Counted from the stretch's first letter, positions 1-6,022 are shown. The stretch: DNA of 7,269 bases from an uncultured Collinsella sp. (GCA_902478705.1 CABSMB010000054.1:1-7269), one strand, 5' to 3'. Numbers and translations: made by a program. The notes: generated by a model not told the origin, from the sequence alone.

Positions 1-1
1 C

Positions 2-277
2 CCCAAGCCTGCGCCGATTCGCTCTCAGCGCCGCGCGGGGGCCCGTGACGCATGCCCAAAAAAGTACGGGGAGAAAGGAACGCGATGGCGACAGCCACGC
101 CCTTCCGCCTTCACGGGGCCACGCAGGACTGGAAGCGACTGGGCCGTGCGGTGGGGCTGTGCTTGGATTGGCTACACTGATGTGGACAGTTCCGTGAGGG
201 GCGCGAGAGACGGGACTCCGGGGAGATCTTCGAGGAAGGAGTACCTCGACTGGAAGCGCGGGTTCAGTGGGGCATGA
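2..277 (+). CDS. possible 3' end of a truncated reading frame, unrecognised
   Basis: A frame is open from the window edge to a TGA at 275-277, giving about 91 residues with no internal start needed, so it would be the C-terminal part of a gene starting outside the window. The product is basic and tryptophan-rich; it contains the stretch KKYGEKGTRWR (near 59-91) and ends EYLDWKRGFSGA. I do not recognise a family. The beginning faintly resembles the N-terminal arm region of tyrosine integrases, but that is a guess. The stretch is GC-rich, so long open frames arise by chance, and a competing 42-residue frame lies at 52-180. That one has a Shine-Dalgarno-like AAAGGA before an internal ATG at 85. 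I see no RNA gene, repeat or promoter here that I can support. Confidence 0.22.
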   Translation, partial: PKPAPIRSQRRAGARDACPKKYGEKGTRWRQPRPSAFTGPRRTGSDWAVRWGCAWIGYTDVDSSVRGARDGTPGRSSRKEYLDWKRGFSGA

Positions 278-337
278 ACCTAATCTCTGTCTCTCTTGCT
301 TTTTTGATTTGTTGAGAAGCCGGCATTTGGGGGCATT

Positions 338-1021
338 TTGGATAGCGAACAGTTCAAACAAGAAGCTGAGAAAATAGAACAAAGCCTGATTGCCTTGAGA
401 GTCGCCGAGCGCAATGCAGTGATTCCCTTCATGAACGGCGACTTTACCCAATGGGATCTATATCTGGCATCCTCCTCTGAGTATGCGATGAGACTGATAG
501 ACGGATTCATCCCCATGCTCGAGTCGAGGAATCTTGTTTGCGTCGCCCAGCTTCTCCGCGCACAGGTTGGAGTCTGCCTGCGGGCATTCGCGCTATTCGC
601 CGCCGAAGACCAGGATGACTTTCTCAAGCAGGTGTTTCAAGGTGTGCCTGTGAACAAGCTGAAAGATTTCTCGGGTGAGAAGATGTCCGATAGAAGACTT
701 CAAGACTTACTCGAGAAGTCCGATCCAAAGGTAAAAGATGTATACAAGGTGACGTCTGGATTCGTCCACTTCTCCACTGATATTCTGCCGAGCATGGGTG
801 TGCCTGGGGAGGGCTATGAGGTCGAGTTTAATTTTGGAGCCGAGCCCAACGAGAGAAACAATGCGCCTCTCGTGGAATGCGGCAAGGCGTTCTGCCACTA
901 TGTCGACCTGCATCTCCAGATGCTTCATAAGGTGATTGCTTCGGATGAGTGGTATGCCGATCGATTCCGTATCGATTCCGATGGTCCTGCAGACGAAGCC
1001 TCGAAAAGCGAGAAGGTGTAG
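338..1021 (+). CDS. hypothetical protein, 227 aa, TTG start
   Basis: This is a soluble protein with no signal peptide or membrane segment; I do not recognise its family. It is mostly helical in appearance. A helix near residues 60-88 (LLRAQVGVCLRAFALF in part) is followed by a charged linker and the motif SGFVHFS around residues 140-146 (His144). This organisation, a helical core with an S..VH.S motif, recalls small helical proteins of accessory regions such as DUF5677- or HEPN-like families, but no RxxxxH catalytic motif is visible. The start is TTG at 338, because an in-frame TGA at 305-307 closes the frame upstream and the next ATG is 31 codons in; a GGGGG run at 329-333 may serve as ribosome binding site. 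Its codons look more AT-rich than those of the redox genes to the right. It stands alone among gene remnants, which suggests acquired DNA. The frame continues beyond the TAG into a decayed stretch. Confidence 0.6.
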   Translation: MDSEQFKQEAEKIEQSLIALRVAERNAVIPFMNGDFTQWDLYLASSSEYAMRLIDGFIPMLESRNLVCVAQLLRAQVGVCLRAFALFAAEDQDDFLKQVFQGVPVNKLKDFSGEKMSDRRLQDLLEKSDPKVKDVYKVTSGFVHFSTDILPSMGVPGEGYEVEFNFGAEPNERNNAPLVECGKAFCHYVDLHLQMLHKVIASDEWYADRFRIDSDGPADEASKSEKV

Positions 1022-1249
1022 GTCGAACGCATTGACGCCGCCTTGACAGCATACCGATATGATAACGAATGGGAGGTTCCCTGCGAAATGTGCGCCTCTG
1101 TATATTCTCGCTAGGAAGCCCTCGACCGATAAGGCATCGTTGAGTTCAATTTGAGTTCAGCTCGGGTGCCCGAAAATCGCCCAACTCTAATAAAAGGGGA
1201 GACGACGGTACACCACGTAGACGAGAGGCTATGGAAGTGCACGATTTAA
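1022..1249 (+). pseudogene. decayed reading frame with two internal stops
   Basis: In the same frame as the preceding gene, the sequence after its TAG reads as plausible protein (ALTAYRYDNEWEVPCEMCAS near 1037-1096). It is interrupted by TAG at 1112-1114 and TAA at 1130-1132, then reads on (VEFNLSSARVPENRPTLIK at 1139-1195, HHVDERLWKCTI just before the end) to TAA at 1247-1249. The composition is protein-like throughout, and the two stops make this look like the C-terminal part of a dead gene. Which gene is unknown. The segment VEFN...N..P...G...H.VD..L can be lined up with one gap to residues 162-193 of the intact neighbour (338-1021), so a degenerate partial copy of that gene's 3' end is one possibility. 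Chance openness is the other. Confidence 0.35.
1140..1159 (+). repeat. short direct repeat, 2 x TTGAGTTCA
   Basis: TTGAGTTCA occurs at 1140-1148 and 1151-1159, an 11-nt period of about one helical turn. It lies inside the decayed frame, where it encodes EFN and LSS, so it may be coding coincidence rather than an operator. Confidence 0.3.
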
Positions 1250-1503
1250 TTATATTGGCGCGCTAAACCGCCCCCGCCGCCCAACTTGAACTCCGCTCAC
1301 GCGTGTATGGGGCTGCGAGAGGTAACGGCCTGCGGCCTCCTTTGTGTGCTCGATGATATCTTCGAGCATGCCGGGCATGGCGGAGGCATTCGCTGCAATC
1401 CAGCCGTGTTCAAGCGCCGTTTCGGATAGGAGCGAGAGGGGGCCGTCTTGCCCGTTCCCCTTGCACCCGTAAAGATGGTTGACGGTTTGGGGTCTCCCGG
1501 GTC
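1250..1503 (-). pseudogene. frameshifted fragment of an ATP-binding (AAA-type) protein
   Basis: On the minus strand the sequence reads DPKPSTIFTGARGTGKTA from about 1494 to 1441, with a Walker A motif GARGTGKT at 1467-1444. It then loses frame. Two nucleotides later the match resumes as LSLLSETALEHGW (from 1438) and continues through MPGMLEDIIEHT (1378-1343) to VSGVQVG, ending at TAA 1252-1250. The expected text at the break is A-L-L-S, so deletion of one base in the C-rich run near 1439-1443 explains the shift. This arrangement is typical of the N-terminal nucleotide-binding part of the ATP-binding proteins common in gut Actinobacteria, whose members run to several hundred residues; here only about 80 codons remain. 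The N-terminus, Walker B region and C-terminal domains are missing, so no function is expected. The family name is from memory of the motif pattern. Confidence 0.7.
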
Positions 1504-1551
1504 TTTAGCTTTTACCGCGTTAGGTGCCTCATGGAAATTGTTGGACTTTAA

Positions 1552-2019
1552 TCAGACAGACCCAGCATGTCGTTTTCCTCCATGAGGACATCGGCTAAAA
1601 CCGCAACACCTATGCTTGTTTAAGCAAACCTCCTGATAGTCGTGGAGCTGCTGTAGCCCGACATGCAGGACGTCGCTCGGCTTAAACACCGGATGCCGCA
1701 TCCGCGAAACGAGTTGCGGTGCACCCTGTCCCAAAAGGCTGCCAAGTCCCATGGCGTGAGCGTTGGGGTAGCCATCATTCAGCGTGGATACATCCGGAGG
1801 CGCATAGATCCAGACGATTCCAACGTTCTCGTATTTCCCGTGCAGGTAATCGAAGAGAGCAAGCGACACCATACAGTTGCCGCCGACGGTCACGACTCTG
1901 TCGGGGTTTTCTGCCGTAAGCTTCCTCTGCGCATCCTGAATCCCCGCCAGGACTTCGTCCTCGGCATAGATGCGAACTGCCTCCCATTTCTCATGTCCAA
2001 GTTTTGGGGTGCGTTTCAC
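1552..2019 (-). pseudogene. truncated, inactivated arginase/agmatinase-family remnant
   Basis: The 155-codon frame matches the central part of ureohydrolase (arginase-like) proteins, which are normally near 280-300 residues and use two Mn ions. Recognisable segments are PDRVVTVGGNC (residues 39-49), FDYLHGKYENVGIVWIYAPPD (split at 56-66 and 67-76) and NDGYPNAHAM (81-90). In active members the first is GGDH or GGDC and the second is (I/V)DAHxD. Here Asp48 has become Asn, and the DAH of the second motif reads Tyr72-Ala-Pro74, so three metal-site positions look lost; Asp76 is kept. The N-terminus is cut, with the kinase stop codon only 30 nt upstream. After DYQE (residue 130) the protein turns into unrelated Cys/His/Arg-rich text, which suggests a frameshift. 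A GTG at 2019 could start it, but I see no convincing ribosome binding site. The closing TGA (1554-1552) is in frame with the ATPase fragment. Confidence 0.72.
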
Positions 2020-2049
2020 AATGCCGAGTGGGACCCCTGGACAGTCGGA

Positions 2050-3189
2050 TCACGTGGTGGCCCCCTTTGAGAGGGTCACGAGCATGGTGGTCCCGTTCTC
2101 AGAACTTGCTTCGACCTCTACCGTGCCACCGTGAAGCGTTGCAATCTCCCAAACGAGCGCTAGTCCGAGTCCTGCGCCGCCGTATGCCCTGCTACGGGAT
2201 TTGTCTAGACGAAAGAACGGCTGGAAGATGCTCTCTCGGTACTGCTTGGGTATTCCTGGACCCTCATCTTTGACTCGTAGGAGCACGTGGCTGTCGCTGT
2301 CGCTGATGGAGACGTTGACAGTCGAGCCGGAGCGGCTGTAGCGGATAGCGTTTTCGACCAGGTTGAACACCAGCCGGTACAGCAGCGTGTCGCTCCCGAT
2401 TACTAAAGCGTCTCCAGCACAATTGAGGGCTATGCCTTTATTTTCGGCAAGTGGTGCAAGGTCGGTGAGGACTTCTTCGGACAAGGGACCAAGTTCAACA
2501 TCGTCCTCGCAAGGAACGCTGCGGAGCTCACTCATCTCGAGCAACACCTTGGTCATCCGCGACATCCGCTCAGTTTGTTCTTGTAGCAGGCCGAGCAGCT
2601 CGGCTGTTTCGGGTTGCAAACCGGAGTGCTCGGAGATGAATAGTTCAATCTGTGCTTGCATAAGGGCGAGCGGGGTGCGCAGCTCGTGTGCGGCGTTGCC
2701 GGTAAACTGACGCTGTGCAGAGAACCCTTCGCCAAGACGGGCGATCATGTCGTTGAATGAGACGCTGCATCGTTGTAGCTCGGTGGGCGCATCTTCACTG
2801 AGTCTGATTTCGCTTAGGTTGTCAGGCTGCACGCGCTCTACCTGGGCGGCAAAAGCCCGTAGCGGCTTGAGCGCGCGGCCGCTCACAAAGTATGCCAGCG
2901 CGCCGCCAAGGAGTGTGACTCCAGCCGTGATGTACCAGGCTGTCGTGCCAAAAGACTCTTGTGCGTCGTTTACGACGATCGTGACCTTTTCATCGAGGGC
3001 CGCTTTCGTTGGGTCGAACGCTTGGGGCGAATCTTCGCCGGTTGCGTTAAAGGCCGAGATGTCACTGCCGATGGCATCCATGTAGCGCATGCCTGTATAG
3101 CCGACCAGGCAGTTCGTCAGCACGCATGCCGCACACGTCAGCAGTGCCGTCATGATCGTTATGCGCCATTGCAGCGAAAGCCCTTTCAT
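2050..3189 (-). CDS. two-component sensor histidine kinase
   Basis: This is a 379-residue membrane sensor kinase that autophosphorylates and passes phosphate to the response regulator encoded just upstream. Transmembrane segments lie near residues 11-30 and 84-104 and enclose a small extracytoplasmic loop of about 50 residues. A HAMP-like linker follows (about 100-155), then the DHp helix with phospho-acceptor His168 in AAHELRTPLA. The HATPase_c domain has an N box (NLVENAIRY, Asn280), a G1 box (DEGPGIP, 308-314) and a G2 box (GGAGLGLAL, 337-345). All catalytic motifs are intact and the length is usual. The ATG overlaps the regulator's TGA by 4 nt (3186-3189), and GGAGG lies 8 nt upstream, so the pair is translationally coupled. 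The signal sensed cannot be read from the short loop. Its neighbours suggest envelope redox or thiol state, which is inference. Confidence 0.95.
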   Translation of the reverse strand: MKGLSLQWRITIMTALLTCAACVLTNCLVGYTGMRYMDAIGSDISAFNATGEDSPQAFDPTKAALDEKVTIVVNDAQESFGTTAWYITAGVTLLGGALAYFVSGRALKPLRAFAAQVERVQPDNLSEIRLSEDAPTELQRCSVSFNDMIARLGEGFSAQRQFTGNAAHELRTPLALMQAQIELFISEHSGLQPETAELLGLLQEQTERMSRMTKVLLEMSELRSVPCEDDVELGPLSEEVLTDLAPLAENKGIALNCAGDALVIGSDTLLYRLVFNLVENAIRYSRSGSTVNVSISDSDSHVLLRVKDEGPGIPKQYRESIFQPFFRLDKSRSRAYGGAGLGLALVWEIATLHGGTVEVEASSENGTTMLVTLSKGATT

Positions 3190-3860
3190 TCGCCATCCTC
3201 CATAACGTAGCCCTCTCCAATCCGATTGCGAATCGGGTCGTATCCCAAAGCGCCACGTAGCTTTTTGCGGAGTGACGAGATATGAACGCGGGTTGCGTTG
3301 CTAAAGCTGTTCACAGTGCTATCCCAAACGTGCTCTATAAGCTCCTCTTGGCTTACCGGTCGCCCCTGATTAAGCATCAGGTATTCCAAGATTCCCGTTT
3401 CCTTGCGCGTAAGAGATAAAGCCTCGCTGTCCACGGAAGCGATGCGCGCCTTGGTGTCAAAGCGGAGCTTTCCGCAGGTTAAAACTATGTCGCTTTGTGC
3501 GAAGCGCCTGAGGGTAAGGCTGCGAATCCTTGCCGCAAGCTCGTCCAGATGAAACGGCTTGGTGAGGTAATCGTTGGCGCCGGCATCGAGTCCGGCGACT
3601 TTATCGGATACTTCGCCACGTGCGGACAGAATCAGTACCTTAGTCTCGCAGTCAGTTTTCCTAAGTTCCCTGAGTACGGTCATGCCGTCGATACGGGGAA
3701 GGTTGAGGTCGAGTACCACAAGGTCGAAGGTCTCAACGTTCAGTAGGTCGAGCGCCTCCTGTCCGTCGTGACAGCAGTCGATGCTGTACGCCAAGTTTCG
3801 CAAGCTGCGCGCGATTGCATCACACAGCGCCCGCTCGTCCTCGACGATCAAAATTCGCAT
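3186..3860 (-). CDS. OmpR/PhoB-family response regulator
   Basis: This 224-residue DNA-binding response regulator is the partner of the kinase that overlaps its 3' end. The receiver domain (about 1-118) has the acidic pocket Glu7-Asp8, phospho-acceptor Asp51 (VVLDLNLP), Ser79 in ILSA, and Lys101 in LTKPF. The C-terminal winged helix (about 130-222) carries the usual TRKETGILEYLM and ATRVHISSLRKKL segments and ends with the RIGEGYVM wing. I place the start at the ATG at 3860-3858 because GAGGAG (3867-3872) lies exactly 6 nt upstream; the ATG six codons further out would contain that ribosome binding site. The gene is divergent from the CXXC peptide/4Fe-4S/TlpA operon across a 91-bp gap. That operon and its own promoter are the obvious candidate targets, but this is inferred from layout only. 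Confidence 0.95.
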   Translation of the reverse strand: MRILIVEDERALCDAIARSLRNLAYSIDCCHDGQEALDLLNVETFDLVVLDLNLPRIDGMTVLRELRKTDCETKVLILSARGEVSDKVAGLDAGANDYLTKPFHLDELAARIRSLTLRRFAQSDIVLTCGKLRFDTKARIASVDSEALSLTRKETGILEYLMLNQGRPVSQEELIEHVWDSTVNSFSNATRVHISSLRKKLRGALGYDPIRNRIGEGYVMEDGE

Positions 3861-3866
3861 AACAGT

Positions 3867-3872
3867 CTCCTC
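3867..3872 (-). promoter_or_regulatory. ribosome binding site that fixes the response regulator start
   Basis: GAGGAG on the minus strand lies 6 nt before the ATG at 3860. It excludes the alternative ATG at 3878, whose coding sequence would cover this site. Confidence 0.8.
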
Positions 3873-3890
3873 GCACATTCCAAATCGCGC

Positions 3891-3918
3891 TTAACACGGA
3901 TTTTATAGTCGGTATGGT
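3891..3918 (+). promoter_or_regulatory. candidate sigma-70 promoter of the redox operon
   Basis: TTAACA (3891-3896, five of six consensus bases) is followed after 16 nt by TATGGT (3913-3918, four of six). Transcription would start near 3925, giving a short leader of about 27 nt before the TTG start at 3952. On the opposite strand TATAAA (3907-3902) could be the -10 element of the response regulator. The two promoters would then overlap in the divergent gap and could be controlled together. No clear OmpR-type direct repeat was found. Confidence 0.4.
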
Positions 3919-3936
3919 CCAATGGGTCGCGAAACG

Positions 3937-3943
3937 AAAGGAG
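3937..3943 (+). promoter_or_regulatory. ribosome binding site for the TTG-started 48-aa gene
   Basis: AAAGGAG stands 8 nt before TTG at 3952. It is the main reason to believe the small gene is translated from this non-ATG start. Confidence 0.75.
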
Positions 3944-3951
3944 TGGTCAGA

Positions 3952-4098
3952 TTGTTCAAAGCGATTAAGCCTGTGGCGCAGGTGGCTTTGCTGATCGTTG
4001 GGGTAGCCATGGTTGGCTTTGGCATTATGCGCGGCGAGGCAGATGCCGTGCTGGCCAAGGCAATCAGGCTGTGCTTGGAGTGTATCGGAATTGGTTAA
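3952..4098 (+). CDS. CD1871A-family CXXC motif-containing small membrane protein
   Basis: This is a 48-residue peptide starting with TTG, easily missed by gene callers. It has a basic N-terminus (FKAIKP), one hydrophobic segment at about residues 8-26 (VAQVALLIVGVAMVGFGI), then RGEADAVLAKAI and the C-terminal signature RLCLECIGIG, with the CXXC pair at Cys41 and Cys44. The RGE...KAI.LCLECIGIG layout is that of the CD1871A family known from clostridia, and the usual partners (4Fe-4S membrane protein and TlpA lipoprotein) follow directly. No biochemical role is established to my knowledge. The CXXC next to a membrane helix suggests a thiol relay or a cluster/assembly partner for the 4Fe-4S protein, which is inference. 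AAAGGAG lies 8 nt upstream. Its stop overlaps the TTG start of the next gene by 8 nt, so the two are probably coupled in translation. Confidence 0.88.
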   Translation: MFKAIKPVAQVALLIVGVAMVGFGIMRGEADAVLAKAIRLCLECIGIG

Positions 4099-5002
4099 AA
4101 GAAAAAATACCGTATCGCATCTTTTGGCGAGATTTCGCGGATTGATTCAGGCGGCGGCAACGCTTGCGACCAACATTCACCTGCCTAATTTTGCCAAGGG
4201 AGGCATCTACCAGGGGGCGGGCAAAGCCGTCTGCGTGCCGGGGCTCAACTGCTACTCGTGTCCGGCGGCCTCAGGTGCGTGCCCCATCGGGTCGTTTCAG
4301 TCGGTGGTGGGCTCGTCTAAGTTCAGCTTTTCGTATTACGTCACCGGAACACTCATCCTGATCGGCGTGCTGCTGGGACGTTTTGTATGCGGCTTTTTAT
4401 GCCCGTTTGGATGGCTGCAAGAGCTTCTGCATAAGATTCCCGGCAAAAAGCTCTCGACGAAAAAGCTCAAGCCGCTCACGTACATCAAGTACGCCGTGCT
4501 GCTGTTTGCCGTGGTGCTACTGCCCGTTCTGGTAGTCAACGATGTGGGCATGGGCGACCCGTTCTTTTGCAAGTACATCTGCCCGCAGGGTGTGCTCGAG
4601 GGCGCGATTCCGCTGTCCATCATGAACGTGGGAATCCGCTCCGCGCTGGGAAAGCTCTTTACCTGGAAGCTCGCGATCCTCATTGTGGTTGCGGTGCTGA
4701 GCGTGCTGTTCTACCGCCCCTTCTGTAAATGGATTTGCCCCCTCGGTGCGTTTTATGCACTCATGAACAAGGTGTCGTTGCTGGGGATTCAGGTTGACCA
4801 GTGCAAATGCGTCTCGTGCGGTAAGTGCGCCAAAGTGTGTCAGATGGACGTGGACGTTACGCGTACGCCCAACCATGCCGAGTGCATTCGTTGCGGCAAA
4901 TGCGTGGGCGCATGCCCCGTCGATGCCATTAGCTTTCGCTACGGGCTGGGTGTGACGGGCGACAAACCCGCGCAGCCCGCGCAAGCCTGCGAAAACAAAT
5001 AG
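4091..5002 (+). CDS. 4Fe-4S binding membrane protein (NapH/YccM/CcoG-like)
   Basis: This is a 303-residue polytopic protein that probably moves electrons across or at the membrane. An N-terminal PGLNCYSCP segment (Cys54, Cys57, with Cys64 nearby) precedes three clear membrane helices at about 78-98, 132-150 and 191-208. Each helix is followed by a CxxxCP pair: Cys100/104 (VCGFLCPFGW), Cys160/164 (FCKYICPQG) and Cys212/216 (FCKWICPLG). Two ferredoxin-type clusters follow: CVSCGKCAKVC (Cys240, 243, 246, 250) and CIRCGKCVGACP (Cys265, 268, 271, 275). All cluster cysteines are intact. I chose TTG at 4091, preceded by GGAG (4077-4080) at 10-nt spacing; the ATG at 4013 would overlap most of the CXXC peptide gene and adds non-family residues. 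The position between the CXXC peptide and TlpA suggests it supplies reductant to the lipoprotein, in the way CcdA/DsbD does elsewhere. That is inference; no CcdA is in this window. Confidence 0.9.
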   Translation: MVKRKNTVSHLLARFRGLIQAAATLATNIHLPNFAKGGIYQGAGKAVCVPGLNCYSCPAASGACPIGSFQSVVGSSKFSFSYYVTGTLILIGVLLGRFVCGFLCPFGWLQELLHKIPGKKLSTKKLKPLTYIKYAVLLFAVVLLPVLVVNDVGMGDPFFCKYICPQGVLEGAIPLSIMNVGIRSALGKLFTWKLAILIVVAVLSVLFYRPFCKWICPLGAFYALMNKVSLLGIQVDQCKCVSCGKCAKVCQMDVDVTRTPNHAECIRCGKCVGACPVDAISFRYGLGVTGDKPAQPAQACENK

Positions 5003-5037
5003 GTATCTATATAAGCTTCGATATAAACGGAGGAACC

Positions 5038-6000
5038 ATGAAACTGTCAAAAATTGCGGCCTTGTTGATGCTGCCCGTGCTGGCGCTGACTCTCGCGGCG
5101 TGCTCTGCCCCCAAGGGCGACGCAAAGGATGCCACGAGCGGCGATACGCAAATCGCCGAGCTTGTGGCACAAAAGCCGTCGAGCGCCGAGGAGGCGGCCG
5201 AGCTGTACCAGCAGCTGCTGCAAAAGGAAAACGAGATCTTTGCGAGCGATAACGCCCTATGGGAAAAGGTGTTTCTTGCGGCCAACAAAGACACTCCCAT
5301 GATTGAGGACGGCAAGAACTACGGCGACTTTTTGCTTGATACCATCGAGGGCGCCAAGGATCAGTTTACGGCTGACGAGCTCAAGACGCTTAAGGCCGGC
5401 GCGCAGCAGGTCAAGGAGATCGAGGATAAGCTCATGGCGCTGGAGAAGGAGTTTCCCGGATGCGGCAGCACGCCCGGCGAGGGAGAGAGCGTCGATGCCT
5501 CGACCGCAGGCATGACCAACGGCGAGAGCGGGGAGACGAAGTTCCCCAGCTTTAAGGGCAAGGACTTGGACGGCAACGATGTAAACAGCGATGAGCTGTT
5601 CTCCAAGAACAAGGTCACCGTCATGAACTTCTGGTTTACCACCTGCAAGCCGTGCGTGGGAGAGCTGGGCGATCTGGAGAAGCTCAACAAGGAGCTTGCC
5701 GAGAAGGGCGGCCAGGTCGTGGGCGTTAATTCCTTTACGCTCGATGGCAACAAAGACGAGGTGGCAGACGCCAAGGACGTACTTTCCAAGAAGGGCGTGA
5801 CGTACAAGAACATCTGGTTCAAGTCGGATAGCGAGGCCGGCAAGTTCACCTCCAACCTGTACTCGTTCCCGACCACGTACGTGATCGACCAGAACGGTAA
5901 CATTGTGGGAGAGCCGATCATGGGCGGCATCAACTCCGCTGAGCAGCGCGAGGCGCTCAATAAACTGATCGATCAAGCACTCGCGAAGAGCGAACAGTAG
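5038..6000 (+). CDS. TlpA/ResA-family thioredoxin-like lipoprotein
   Basis: This is a 320-residue extracytoplasmic thiol-disulfide protein anchored by lipid. The signal peptide ends in lipobox LAAC with acylated Cys22. Next comes a charged, mainly helical region (about 38-140) with YQQLLQKENEIFASDNALWE (57-75 in part) and YGDFLLDTIEGAKDQF (95-110). This is an extension that plain TlpA/ResA proteins lack but that occurs in gut-anaerobe homologues next to CD1871A genes. A flexible Gly/Ser/Glu linker (about 141-168) leads to the thioredoxin fold (about 169-318), with active site WFTTCKPC (Cys203, Cys206) and the cis-proline loop SFPTTYVID (Pro278). GGAGG lies 4 nt before the ATG and the gene starts 35 nt after the 4Fe-4S gene. 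It probably reduces or isomerises envelope protein disulfides, or a small-molecule substrate, using electrons from its operon partners; the substrate is unknown. The strong terminator downstream closes the operon. Confidence 0.92.
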   Translation: MKLSKIAALLMLPVLALTLAACSAPKGDAKDATSGDTQIAELVAQKPSSAEEAAELYQQLLQKENEIFASDNALWEKVFLAANKDTPMIEDGKNYGDFLLDTIEGAKDQFTADELKTLKAGAQQVKEIEDKLMALEKEFPGCGSTPGEGESVDASTAGMTNGESGETKFPSFKGKDLDGNDVNSDELFSKNKVTVMNFWFTTCKPCVGELGDLEKLNKELAEKGGQVVGVNSFTLDGNKDEVADAKDVLSKKGVTYKNIWFKSDSEAGKFTSNLYSFPTTYVIDQNGNIVGEPIMGGINSAEQREALNKLIDQALAKSEQ

Positions 6001-6022
6001 ATTCGTGGGACAGGCAACTGAA

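Noticed and set aside
1043..1090. TTGACA with TATGAT and a GGGAGG/ATG as promoter and start of a small gene
   Set aside because: The hexamers are only 9 nt apart and the ATG frame meets a TAG after eight codons; the stretch reads better as part of a decayed coding frame.
1161..1175. TCGGG-TG-CCCGA inverted repeat
   Set aside because: It has a 5-bp stem with a 2-nt loop, no T tract, and lies within the decayed coding frame.
182..3440. TGTGGACAG near 182 with CTGTCCAC near 3430 as ends of an insertion sequence
   Set aside because: The second copy lies inside the intact response regulator gene, there is no transposase between them, and the match is short enough to be chance.
4013..4090. ATG at 4013 as start of the 4Fe-4S protein
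   Set aside because: It would overlap most of the CXXC peptide gene in another frame, has no ribosome binding site, and adds 26 residues that are unlike the family.
5003..5030. TATC...GATA symmetry between the 4Fe-4S and TlpA genes
   Set aside because: It is imperfect and AT-rich, lies inside an operon 35-nt gap, and has no sign of a regulatory role.
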